A DNA stretch of 7,275 nt from Bacillota bacterium. GTDB lineage: Bacteria > Bacillota > Clostridia > Peptostreptococcales > Anaerovoracaceae. Position numbers and translations under genes: made by a program. The DNA lies in contig JAGATO010000066.1 in the NCBI GenBank assembly GCA_017621195.1, positions 1-7,275 on the forward strand, given 5' to 3'. The notes under the pieces are model-generated. The model had not been told where the DNA came from, made no database searches, and saw nothing but the letters and a program-made list of their open reading frames with translations. Numbering within the stretch: position 1 is the first letter of the stretch; the number at the start of each line of letters is the position of its first letter. Positions 1-6,251 of this stretch are shown one piece after another.

Positions 1-239
1 AATAAGAAGCCCACAGCCGCCGGAAGAAAGGCCAGCCGTCCCAAGGGATGAGCCAGCTCCATGGACGGAATCAAAAGCGACCAGACGGAGGCCGCCACCA
101 TGACGCCGGAGGCAAAGCCCAGCAGGGCCTTCTGCAGCCGAAGAGGCATGGCATCCCGCAGGAAAAAGACGCAGCCCGCACCCAGCGTCGTTCCCAGCAT
201 GGGAATCATAAGTTGAACTAAAACAGGTGTATTCATCAT
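1..239 (-). CDS. ZIP-family divalent metal transporter, N-terminal fragment (cut by window edge)
   Basis: The minus strand reads as an open frame of 79 codons from ATG at 239 to the window edge, with no stop. The product starts MMNTPVLVQLMIPMLG and has a first membrane segment at about residues 7-27, then a short charged loop. The second segment contains GFASGVMVAASVWSLLIPS (about 41-59), which resembles the ZupT/GufA-type ZIP signature GFAaGVM-(6-8)-LLiP. ZIP proteins move zinc, iron or manganese into the cytoplasm and usually have eight membrane segments, so about two thirds of the gene is missing. The Shine-Dalgarno GGAAGG sits 7 bases before the ATG at 239; a second in-frame ATG follows at once at 236. 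The gene is divergent from the DUF554 gene. Family assignment rests on this short segment, and substrate cannot be read from it. Confidence 0.8.
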   Translation of the reverse strand, partial: MMNTPVLVQLMIPMLGTTLGAGCVFFLRDAMPLRLQKALLGFASGVMVAASVWSLLIPSMELAHPLGRLAFLPAAVGFL

Positions 240-331
240 ATACTTTCCTTCCGTTTTTTCTATCTTTTTTATAATAATACCCTCAAATTTCGCTTCGAAA
301 CCCGATCTCCCCAGGTTTTCCCTGCCATTTC

Positions 332-361
332 TTGCTCTTGTCCGTCTTTTTGTGATAAAAT
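332..361 (+). promoter_or_regulatory. Probable extended -10 promoter for the DUF554 gene
   Basis: The -10 is TAAAAT (356-361), five of six to consensus, preceded by TG one base upstream (353-354), an extended -10 pattern. The best -35 match is TTGCTC (332-337), only three of six, with an 18-base spacer, so the promoter would lean on the extended -10. Transcription would begin near 367-369, giving a leader of about 40 bases before the ATG at 411. The -10 is embedded in one of three TTGTGA-type repeats. Confidence 0.5.
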
Positions 362-391
362 AGGACATATTTGTGAGAAAATTGTGAGAAA
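350..391 (+). repeat. Three TTGTGA-type direct repeats, possible operator
   Basis: The copies are TTGTGATAAAA (350-360), TTGTGAGAAAA (371-381) and TTGTGAGAAA (382-391). They start 21 and 11 bases apart, close to two turns and one turn of the helix, so they would lie on the same DNA face. The first overlaps the -10 of the DUF554 promoter and the other two lie at the expected transcript start. Sequence and spacing are seen directly; a regulatory role is inference. Confidence 0.4.
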
Positions 392-410
392 TTTGAAAGG
401 AGGATTATCT

Positions 411-1106
411 ATGCCAATCGGAGTAATTACAAACTGCAGCGCCGTTCTGTTCGGCGGTATTCTGGGGACCATCTTCGGAAAGTTCATCTCGAAAGAAACG
501 GAGCAGGCGCTGACCGTGACCTTCGGTCTGGGGGCAGTCGCCATCGGCATTACATCCATCATGAAGTATTCCGCCACCACGCCGGTGATTCTGGCCCTGA
601 TCCTGGGAACCACCATCGGCAATCTTCTGAAGCTGGAAAAGCGCATCGAAGGCCTGTTCCGTCGCCTTCTGAACGCCCTTCCCCTGAACTCCAGCCATCT
701 GGATATGGACCGCTACATCACCATCGTCGTCATCTTCTGCGCCAGCGGTTTCGGCATCTTCGGTTCTCTGACCGAAGGCATCACCGGCGATCCCACGCTG
801 CTGATCTCCAAATCCGTACTGGATCTGTTCACCGCTATCATCTTTGCGGGAGCCATGGGGCTGTCGGTCAGCGTCATCGCCTTTCCGCAGTTTCTCGTCT
901 TCGGCGCCCTGTTCTTATCGGCTCAGATGATCTCGCCTCTGATCTCCGCTACCGCCATGAACAATTTCATTGCCTGCGGCGGCATCATGACCATGGCCTC
1001 CGGTATGAAGATGGCCAAGCTTCAGTCCTTCCCTATCGGCGACATGATTCCTGCTCTGATCTTAGTCCCCCTGATGACCAACCTCTGGGAGCTCCTTCCC
1101 TTTTGA
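411..1106 (+). CDS. DUF554 family membrane protein (YdfK/YqgA-like)
   Basis: This encodes 231 residues, the usual size for the family (E. coli YqgA and B. subtilis YdfK are similar in length). It opens with MPIGVITNCSAVLFGGILG, typical of DUF554. The region around residues 108-134, GSLTEGITGDPTLLISKSVLDL onward, matches the conserved G-x4-G-x-GD-x3-L-x2-KS-x2-D pattern. About six to seven hydrophobic segments are visible: roughly 3-22, 36-51, 58-73, 92-108, 130-150, 155-175 and 211-226. The function of the family is unknown; it is a predicted inner-membrane protein sometimes suggested to be a transporter. The start at 411 is chosen because AAAGGAGG (396-403) lies 7 bases upstream. A GTG at 384 would also open the frame, but it lies within the repeats in the leader and lacks a comparable ribosome site. 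The 3' end overlaps the convergent EamA gene by 45 bases. Confidence 0.9.
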   Translation: MPIGVITNCSAVLFGGILGTIFGKFISKETEQALTVTFGLGAVAIGITSIMKYSATTPVILALILGTTIGNLLKLEKRIEGLFRRLLNALPLNSSHLDMDRYITIVVIFCASGFGIFGSLTEGITGDPTLLISKSVLDLFTAIIFAGAMGLSVSVIAFPQFLVFGALFLSAQMISPLISATAMNNFIACGGIMTMASGMKMAKLQSFPIGDMIPALILVPLMTNLWELLPF

Positions 1107-1961
1107 TCCGAAATCGATTTCCATGACCAGCAGGCTTGCCACCAGGAGAACGCCTCCCAGGTACGCCTGAGGCCGTAAAACCTCATGGGCGATGAAGAAG
1201 GCGGCAATGGAGTTGAACACCGGCTCCAGCGTGAAGATCACGCCCACGTGAGATGCGGTGGTATACTGCTGGGCCACGGCCTGGACGATGAAGGCCAGGC
1301 CGGTGCAGAAAATGGACAGCACGATGACCGAGCCCCAGACCACGGGGGATTTGGGAATATCCGGCCCTTCGAAAATCAGGCTGAGGATCAGCATCCCTAC
1401 CCCGGTGAATCCCAGCTGAAACACCCCCAACTGAAAGGCGTTGACCTCTTCATGGGCCACGGCCCTCTCCGTGATCAAAAGATCGGTGGCGTAGGACACG
1501 GCACACAGCAGGCACAGGATATCGCCCAGCGCCGGCCGCATTCGCTCCGACAGCGTCAGGAGTGCGATTCCGGCAAAGGCCATGACCAGGACGAGAAACA
1601 GCTTTTTCGACGGCTTTTTCCGAAAGAACACAAAGTCCAGAACCGGCGTAAAGACCACGGTCAGGGCGCAGAGAAAGCCCGCATTGGACAGACTTGTATA
1701 CATGACGCCGAAGGTGGCGCCAATATAGACGAACAGCAGCGCAAATCCCACCATAGCGCTGTATTTTAATGTGGTGCGGTTGACGGTTTTCACCCTGGGA
1801 AAAAAGCAGATCGCCGCCAGAAGAAAGGCTCCGATAAACCGGAAGGCATTGAGGCTGAACGCCCCCATCTCGGTCAGGGCCAGATCCATCAGCAGATAGG
1901 AGATCCCCCAGAAGGCGGTCACCATCAGCAGCATCATATCCGCTTTGACTTGTTGTTTCAT
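1062..1961 (-). CDS. EamA/DMT family transporter
   Basis: This encodes 299 residues, normal for the ten-helix drug/metabolite transporter superfamily made of two EamA repeats. The first repeat (about 8-137) begins MLLMVTAFWGISYLLMD and includes the RF-x-GAF motif (41-46) and the FTPVLDFVFFRKKP segment (104-117). The second repeat (about 145-280) includes FTLEPVFNSIAAFFIAHE (243-260) followed by YLGGVLL, the usual ending of helices 9 and 10. A charged cytoplasmic tail of about 18 residues follows. Members export amino acids, metabolites or drugs; the substrate cannot be predicted. The gene starts 34 bases after the holA stop, so it probably ends the comEC-holA operon. Its ribosome site is weak: GGAG is 11 bases from the ATG and GAG lies closer. 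No terminator is visible beyond its stop, which lies inside the DUF554 gene on the other strand. Confidence 0.9.
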   Translation of the reverse strand: MKQQVKADMMLLMVTAFWGISYLLMDLALTEMGAFSLNAFRFIGAFLLAAICFFPRVKTVNRTTLKYSAMVGFALLFVYIGATFGVMYTSLSNAGFLCALTVVFTPVLDFVFFRKKPSKKLFLVLVMAFAGIALLTLSERMRPALGDILCLLCAVSYATDLLITERAVAHEEVNAFQLGVFQLGFTGVGMLILSLIFEGPDIPKSPVVWGSVIVLSIFCTGLAFIVQAVAQQYTTASHVGVIFTLEPVFNSIAAFFIAHEVLRPQAYLGGVLLVASLLVMEIDFGSKGKELPEVGHQGD

Positions 1962-1983
1962 ATTCTTCTCTACTCCATTCCTA

Positions 1984-2007
1984 TTATATTTCCGCTTATA
2001 TTTCCGC
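1984..2007 (-). repeat. Perfect 12-bp tandem duplication containing the holA stop codon
   Basis: On the minus strand the 12-mer GCGGAAATATAA occurs twice in direct succession (2007-1996, then 1995-1984). The first copy encodes the last three residues, Ala-Glu-Ile, and the TAA stop of holA. The second repeats the same three codons and stop in the same frame, followed at once by TAG. Because 12 is a multiple of three, loss of one copy would leave the HolA protein unchanged. This is read directly from the sequence. Confidence 0.9.
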
Positions 2008-3063
2008 CACGAACATTTCCAGCGCCAGCCTCTGATCCAGCAGGCCGCTTTTGATGTTCTTATCCACTTCGTATGCGCCGGCCAGAATCTCTTTCAGCCG
2101 GGCGACGCTGTACCGCTCCGAACACTGCAGCGCTTTCTTCAGCCGGAACTCGTGAACCCCCAGCGTCTTCTGGATCGCCGGCACGGTGGCTCCTTCTTCC
2201 TGCAGTTCCCGGGCAGATACCATGATCTCGAATTGAGAACAGATCAGCGATAGCAATTTATACGCGTTTTCCCCGGAATCCAGCAGGTTGTGCAGCCGCA
2301 GGAAGGCCTCCGGTTTGTTTCCGCGGCCCACCGCATCCAGCATGGCAAACACATCGGTATCGATGTTTCCGGCCACCACGCCCAGGAAATCCTCCGCCGT
2401 CACTTCCTCGCCCGCCGCATGAGCCACGGCCTTTTTCAGGTCATTTTCCAGGTTGAACATGGTGTATTCCGTATCCTTATCAAAATAACCGGTGTGATCG
2501 ATGAACGCCGAGATGGCCGAGCTCCTGGCCCGCTTTCCTGCCTGGGCCAGCCTCTTCTCGATGGTCCCCGTCAGCAGTGCACGGCTCAGCGGACCGAACT
2601 CATAGGCTCCGCCGCAGTCCGCAATGGCCTTGTACAGCCGCTTTCTCTTATCCGCCGCCTCCGCCGTGAAGATCAGAAGCGTGGTTTCCGGCAGGTTCTT
2701 CACATAGTCAGCCAGCGCCTTTTCTTCGTCCTCGCCGATATTTTTGGACTTGGCTCCCGTCAGAGGCCCAAAGTCGCTGATGAGTACCACCCGCTTTTCC
2801 GACAGCATAGGCAGAGTCTCACAGCTGCTCTGAATGTCCTGCCATGTGACCTCCGCACCGTTCATTTTGGAGTACTCCAACGCGGCAGTGGCGGGATTGA
2901 TGTATTTCTTTACGATGGCACCGATGGCCCAGTCGATGAGGTACTGCTCCCGACCGAAGAAAGCCATGGCTCCCTTCAGCGTTCCTGCCTTCAGCTGCTT
3001 CTGGATGGTCTGAAAGGCGTGTTCTTCGTTTTTCATTGCTTTTGATCCAGGTCGATATGCCAT
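1996..3063 (-). CDS. holA: DNA polymerase III subunit delta (clamp loader)
   Basis: HolA is the delta subunit of the clamp loader, which opens the beta sliding clamp and loads it on DNA. The product is 355 residues from this start, close to the family's usual 330-350. Near the N-terminus, AFFGREQYLIDWA (34-46) matches the delta signature LyGeE-x-yLi. LPMLSEKRVVLISDFGP (84-100) fits the segment leading into the next strand of the AAA+-like fold. NLENDLKKAVAHA (204-216) matches the conserved L-x-NEleKL region, and the C-terminal DKNIKSGLLDQRLALEMFV (334-352) is the family's typical last helix. There is no Walker A motif, as expected for delta. Two starts are possible: ATG at 3063 has GGAG 7 bases upstream inside comEC, while ATG at 3036 makes a classical ATGA overlap with the comEC stop and gives 346 residues, nearer the family N-terminus. 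I report the first because of its better ribosome site. Confidence 0.93.
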   Translation of the reverse strand: MAYRPGSKAMKNEEHAFQTIQKQLKAGTLKGAMAFFGREQYLIDWAIGAIVKKYINPATAALEYSKMNGAEVTWQDIQSSCETLPMLSEKRVVLISDFGPLTGAKSKNIGEDEEKALADYVKNLPETTLLIFTAEAADKRKRLYKAIADCGGAYEFGPLSRALLTGTIEKRLAQAGKRARSSAISAFIDHTGYFDKDTEYTMFNLENDLKKAVAHAAGEEVTAEDFLGVVAGNIDTDVFAMLDAVGRGNKPEAFLRLHNLLDSGENAYKLLSLICSQFEIMVSARELQEEGATVPAIQKTLGVHEFRLKKALQCSERYSVARLKEILAGAYEVDKNIKSGLLDQRLALEMFVAEI

Positions 3064-5450
3064 TGTACTTCTCCGTTTCCGTTGATGACTTCCGCCCGCC
3101 CTCTGGCGATCCTTCTGACGATCAGGGCGCCGTGACGGTCGGTCCTTCCTATCATTATACCGTTTTTTTGCAACAATTCAATGACCCGTTCCGAAGGGTG
3201 TCCAAAATTATTCTTCCCCACCGAAATCACCGCGGCCTGAGGTGACACGGTTCTCAGGAATTCCTCCGATGTGGAGGAAGCGCTGCCGTGATGTCCTATC
3301 TTGATGATGTGGGCCGAAGGCTGTTCCGTTCCGTTCTGAAGCAGCTTCGCCTCCCCTTCCATGCCCAGATCCCCGGTGATCAGAATGTCCAGCCCCAGAT
3401 AGTGGACCAGAAAGACGAGGCAGGAATCGTTTTCGTCGCTTTCATCGGCAAGCATCGCCCGATACTCTTCTTCGCTTCCACCGGGCGGGGCCAGCACATC
3501 GATGTAGATTCCCGGCTCGATCCGGATCCGCTGTCCGGCGCTCAGATACGTTACTCCCCCGAACTGCCGGAAGCTGTCCCTTTCACCGTACCGGTTGGCC
3601 TCATAGATACCCAGTTCCTTCACCGGCATTGTTTCCGCCAGCTCCGCCAGACCCTGAAAGTGATCCGCGTGGAGGTGGGTGGCCAGAGCCAGATCCACGG
3701 ACCGGACACCGCAGTGAAGCAGATACGGAAGCAGCGTCTCCTTCCCTACATTTTTATAGACGCCTCCGCCGCCGTCGATCAGAATGTTCTTTCCGCCGGG
3801 AGTCCTCAAGTGAAAGCAGTCTCCCTGTCCCACGTCCAGAAATACCACCGACCCGCCGGGATAGGTAAATAGCCCCGGTGACGGAACGAGACCGGCCCCA
3901 TAGGGCAGGATGCTGCAGGCGGCCACCATGGCAATCAGCCAGACGGCCGCAGTGATGCGCTTCCCTCTGCGCAGCAGCAGGACGAAGGGTTCGGAGCACC
4001 AGGCAAACAGCCCTGCGTAGTACAGCGCCAGTGCGCCCGGCGGAAGTCCCGCTGCCGGAAAGGTTCCGGGAAGCCGCGCCGTGATCTCTCCCAGATTCAT
4101 CAGCCCGGCCATGAAGCTTCCCGACAGTCGAGCCAGGAAGCGGGCCACCGGAGAAAACACGGGAAGCCATCCGCTGGCCAAAGTCAACAGAGCCGAAACC
4201 ATGCCCATGGGAATCAGCAGTCCTGCGGCGGCGATGGCCAGAGGGTTGACAGCGAATCCCCACAGAGAGATCCAGTGAAAGCGCCGCGTACAGATGGGGC
4301 CCATCACCAGGGGGATGGCCAGGATCGGACTTCCCTTTTCCGCCGCCCAGCGCAGGACGCGGCTTCTCTTTCGGTCCGCCAGCACTTCCAGCTCGTAGCT
4401 GATCCGCGGCAGAACACAGGCCAGTCCGAAGGCCGCCAACAGCGACAGCTGAAATCCGCCGTTCATCACCTGGCAGGGCTGGCGGATCAGGATCATCATT
4501 CCGGCCAGGGAAGCCGAGGTTGCCATGTCGTAGGGCCGCTGCATCGTCTTTCCCAGACCGTGGATGACGATCATCAATGCTGCGCGACTGGCCGAAGGGC
4601 TGAATCCTGCGAAGGCAGCATAGGCCATGGCTGCCGCAGAGCAGAGAAGCTGTACTGCGGGCGACGTCTTTCTGTCGCCCAGAAGCTTCTGCACTATGCC
4701 GTATACTACGCCCACGTGGAGGCCGGAAACCGCCAGAAGATGACCCAGCCCGATGCGTCGAAAGGCATCCAGCGTCTCGTCCTCCATCATCTCCGTGGAG
4801 CCGAACAGAAGGCTCATGAGGCCGCCGCAGCAGCGGTCTCCCATGAGGAGTTTCCAGCGCTGTTCCAGCGTCCAGCGCAGCTGTACCGACGGATCAATCC
4901 CATCGCTCAGGACGATGATCCCCTCCCGTTCCACTTCCATGACCGCCTGCACCCCCATGCTCCGCAGGTATTGGCGCTGGTCGAAGCCACCGGGATTGCG
5001 AGGCGTGTCCGGCAACCTGACGGTCCCGGTAAGCTGCAGCTTCCGACCCTCCCACGGTTCCTGCGGTTCTTCCTCTCCCAGATCCACGAATACCCAGATC
5101 CGGCGTCGAAAACCACCGCCTTCGGGCCGGACCAGGAGACTTCGTCCGTGTTCCTGCCGGGATTCCCGAACAACGGCGGCCCGCAGAACGGCCTGTTCTC
5201 CCGCCCGTTCCACCAGAGGTTCCGGGCGGCTCAGCTCCGCGCCCATGACCGACATTCCTCCCGACAGGGCGGCGACTCCCAGGGTGAAAGCAATCAAACG
5301 CTGCCGGTCCACCGCCCAAAGCAGCGCTGCCGCACCACCCGCCGCAAGAAGCGTTACGACAATGGTGAAAACCGGTCGTGACCAACCATACCAAACCAAT
5401 AGACAGCCAAAGGAAAACCACAAAAACAAACTCACCAGCGGACGACGCAT
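3033..5450 (-). CDS. comEC: ComEC/Rec2 family competence protein (DNA uptake channel with metallo-beta-lactamase domain)
   Basis: ComEC forms the inner-membrane channel that brings single-stranded DNA into the cell during natural transformation. This 805-residue protein has the full architecture. N-terminal membrane segments lie at about 5-70. The DUF4131/OB-like part (about 75-185) contains RNPGGFDQRQYLRSMGV (151-167). The competence domain (about 205-510) is multi-spanning and carries GHLLAVSGLHVG (236-247). The C-terminal metallo-beta-lactamase domain (about 530-800) contains FLDVGQGD (537-544), the metal motif THLHADH (H592, H594, D596, H597), ITGD (D694), GHHGS (719-723) and HPS (751-753), so its catalytic set looks intact. 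AAAGGGGG lies just ahead of the ATG at 5450. No other competence genes are in the window, and comEC is also kept in clostridia not known to be transformable. It is the first gene of a probable operon with holA. Confidence 0.95.
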   Translation of the reverse strand: MRRPLVSLFLWFSFGCLLVWYGWSRPVFTIVVTLLAAGGAAALLWAVDRQRLIAFTLGVAALSGGMSVMGAELSRPEPLVERAGEQAVLRAAVVRESRQEHGRSLLVRPEGGGFRRRIWVFVDLGEEEPQEPWEGRKLQLTGTVRLPDTPRNPGGFDQRQYLRSMGVQAVMEVEREGIIVLSDGIDPSVQLRWTLEQRWKLLMGDRCCGGLMSLLFGSTEMMEDETLDAFRRIGLGHLLAVSGLHVGVVYGIVQKLLGDRKTSPAVQLLCSAAAMAYAAFAGFSPSASRAALMIVIHGLGKTMQRPYDMATSASLAGMMILIRQPCQVMNGGFQLSLLAAFGLACVLPRISYELEVLADRKRSRVLRWAAEKGSPILAIPLVMGPICTRRFHWISLWGFAVNPLAIAAAGLLIPMGMVSALLTLASGWLPVFSPVARFLARLSGSFMAGLMNLGEITARLPGTFPAAGLPPGALALYYAGLFAWCSEPFVLLLRRGKRITAAVWLIAMVAACSILPYGAGLVPSPGLFTYPGGSVVFLDVGQGDCFHLRTPGGKNILIDGGGGVYKNVGKETLLPYLLHCGVRSVDLALATHLHADHFQGLAELAETMPVKELGIYEANRYGERDSFRQFGGVTYLSAGQRIRIEPGIYIDVLAPPGGSEEEYRAMLADESDENDSCLVFLVHYLGLDILITGDLGMEGEAKLLQNGTEQPSAHIIKIGHHGSASSTSEEFLRTVSPQAAVISVGKNNFGHPSERVIELLQKNGIMIGRTDRHGALIVRRIARGRAEVINGNGEVQWHIDLDQKQ

Positions 5451-5529
5451 CCCCTTCCCCCTTTCGTAACTTTTTCTGCAGGTTCTTACGTGCAGAGCTT
5501 CGTACAGGTTTCAATCGATCACGCTTTCC

Positions 5530-5563
5530 ATTATATGGTATCATTCCTTTTTGTGGTTGTCAA
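5530..5563 (-). promoter_or_regulatory. Probable promoter of the comEC-holA-transporter operon
   Basis: On the minus strand a perfect -35, TTGACA (5563-5558), is followed after 17 bases by TACCAT (5540-5535), which has TG one base upstream, an extended -10. A perfect TATAAT (5535-5530) sits 5 bases further on, but at 22 bases from the TTGACA and with no good -35 of its own. An A/T-rich tract (about 5564-5600) lies directly upstream of the -35, where a UP element would be. The two -10 candidates share one base. Only mapping would show which is used. Confidence 0.65.
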
Positions 5564-5716
5564 ATTTATTTTAAAAATCAATATTTTTACATTTTATTCT
5601 GTCGATTCTTTCCCAGTTTCCTTACCCGCTTGGTACACTGTCGTTTTCCACTTCGCCTCGTTCTTTGTCTCACTCCCCGTTTTCGGCGCATAAAGTTCCG
5701 GGATTTGTTAAAACTA

Positions 5717-5740
5717 CGATCACAGACTGCGCGATCACAG
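5717..5740. repeat. 9-bp direct repeat CGATCACAG
   Basis: CGATCACAG occurs at 5717-5725 and again at 5732-5740, offset by 15 bases, just beyond the T-tract of the HutP-family terminator. A shorter form, CGATCAC, recurs at 5515-5521, close to the expected comEC transcript start. The repeats are seen directly. No function is evident and the short length makes chance possible. Confidence 0.45.
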
Positions 5741-5743
5741 GCC

Positions 5744-5772
5744 GTAAAAAAACGGAGCCCTTTCGGGCTCCG
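5744..5772 (-). terminator. Intrinsic terminator of the HutP-family gene
   Basis: Read on the minus strand, a perfect 8-bp stem CGGAGCCC / GGGCTCCG (5772-5765 and 5760-5753) closes a GAAA tetraloop and is followed by a run of seven T (5751-5745). It begins 10 bases after the stop codon at 5783. There is no T-run on the plus strand, so it acts only leftward and separates the HutP-family transcript from comEC. Confidence 0.93.
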
Positions 5773-5782
5773 CCGGATGCGG

Positions 5783-6211
5783 TTATTTTTCCGACTGGGC
5801 GGGAATGCTCCTGTGACCCAGACCGATGACTACCTCGTTTAAGTGAAGCAGGCCGATGCTCATAAAGACGCAGACCGTCAAATGCTCCTGATAGCGGCAG
5901 ACGGCGATCTTGCCGCCGCCGTTGAGACCCATGGCCTTGGAAGCGATCTGGCTCACCGCTTCTCTGGCAGCGCCTGCGATGGCACCGTCGTCCAGATGAC
6001 ATTCCCCCCGGCTCAAGCCGCTCTTGCGCGACGCGATGATTGCCCGCTCGATCATCAGATGCACGGAATTGATGATATCTCCGCCCACATCCACGGCCAC
6101 CGCCTGAATTCCCTTTTCTCTCAGTCGACCGATCAACCGTTCTTCTTCCGCCCGGGAAGAGGTAATGGCAACGCGGATCGCAGCCTTTGCAACATCTGTG
6201 CTATCGTACAT
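5783..6211 (-). CDS. HutP family RNA-binding protein
   Basis: This encodes 142 residues, close to B. subtilis HutP (148). HutP is a hexameric RNA-binding antiterminator that needs L-histidine and Mg2+ and controls the hut (histidine use) operon. Matches to the family include the paired pattern VDVGGDIINSVHLMIERAI (40-58), the helix GAIAGAAREAVSQI (76-89), LNGGGKIAV (96-104) and the C-terminal LLHLNEVVIGLGHRSI (121-136). Set against B. subtilis HutP from memory, the positions of metal ligands His73 and His77 are Gly76 and Gly80 here, while H133 in GLGH fits the third ligand, His138. No hut genes are nearby. The start at 6211 is chosen because AAAGGGGG (6227-6220) lies 8 bases upstream; the ATG at 6253 falls inside the promoter -10. 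It forms a single-gene transcript with its own promoter and terminator. Confidence 0.88.
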   Translation of the reverse strand: MYDSTDVAKAAIRVAITSSRAEEERLIGRLREKGIQAVAVDVGGDIINSVHLMIERAIIASRKSGLSRGECHLDDGAIAGAAREAVSQIASKAMGLNGGGKIAVCRYQEHLTVCVFMSIGLLHLNEVVIGLGHRSIPAQSEK

Positions 6212-6251
6212 ATTCGCTTCCCCCTTTACATGACTTTCAGCGTATGTTTTC

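Larger units (their letters stand above)
240..410. promoter_or_regulatory. Divergent intergenic region between ZIP transporter and DUF554 gene
   Basis: This 171-bp AT-rich gap contains the start regions of two genes that point away from each other. The plus-strand promoter is listed separately. For the minus strand the best -10 candidate is TATTAT (274-279), but no good -35 lies 16-18 bases upstream of it, so that promoter is not assigned. A short inverted repeat, TTTCG-ctt-CGAAA (288-300), lies just upstream of that -10 candidate. No open frame here looks like a gene. Confidence 0.5.
5451..5782. other. 332-bp intergenic region between comEC and the HutP-family gene
   Basis: Both flanking genes are on the minus strand. 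The right end holds the terminator of the HutP-family gene (about 5744-5772) and the left part holds the comEC promoter (about 5530-5563) with a leader of roughly 75 bases. That leader contains a weak hairpin, TCTGCA (5475-5480) with TGCAGA (5491-5496). Between promoter and terminator, 5571-5712 is AT-rich at its left end and shows no convincing gene. The word CGATCAC occurs three times in the gap (5515-5521, 5717-5723, 5732-5738). Confidence 0.6.

Noticed and set aside
240..410. Possible riboswitch or long structured leader upstream of the DUF554 gene
   Set aside because: The predicted leader is only about 40 bases, AT-rich and repeat-like, with no stable stems or known riboswitch core.
1080..1130. 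Possible shared terminator between the convergent DUF554 and EamA genes
   Set aside because: Only a short GGAGCTCC palindrome is present, with no stem of useful length next to a T-run on either strand.
1185..1769. Open frame of 194 codons on the plus strand, opposite the EamA transporter
   Set aside because: A charged, His/Gln/Gly-rich product typical of the antisense frame of a membrane protein gene, with no family match.
2290..3045. Open frame of 251 codons on the plus strand, opposite holA
   Set aside because: No family resemblance, low-complexity basic composition, and fully antisense to holA, which has clear family motifs.
4275..5381. Long open frame (368 codons) on the plus strand, opposite comEC
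   Set aside because: The product is rich in Arg, Gln, His and Pro with no recognisable domain, and lies entirely antisense to a well-supported comEC with intact motifs. GC-rich codon use in comEC suppresses stops on the other strand.
4894..5544. Open frame of 216 codons on the minus strand, out of frame with comEC but starting upstream of it
   Set aside because: Its start lies at or just before the expected transcript start of comEC and most of it runs through comEC in the wrong frame, with an Arg/Gly-rich composition. A short leader peptide is conceivable but unsupported.
5490..5693. 67-codon hydrophobic open frame on the plus strand in the comEC upstream gap
   Set aside because: It starts with GTG without a clear ribosome site, runs antisense through the comEC promoter, and its hydrophobicity follows from T-rich DNA.
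5753..5772. Possible bidirectional terminator
   Set aside because: The hairpin is perfect, but only the minus strand has a T-run after it; on the plus strand it is followed by CCGGATGCGG.
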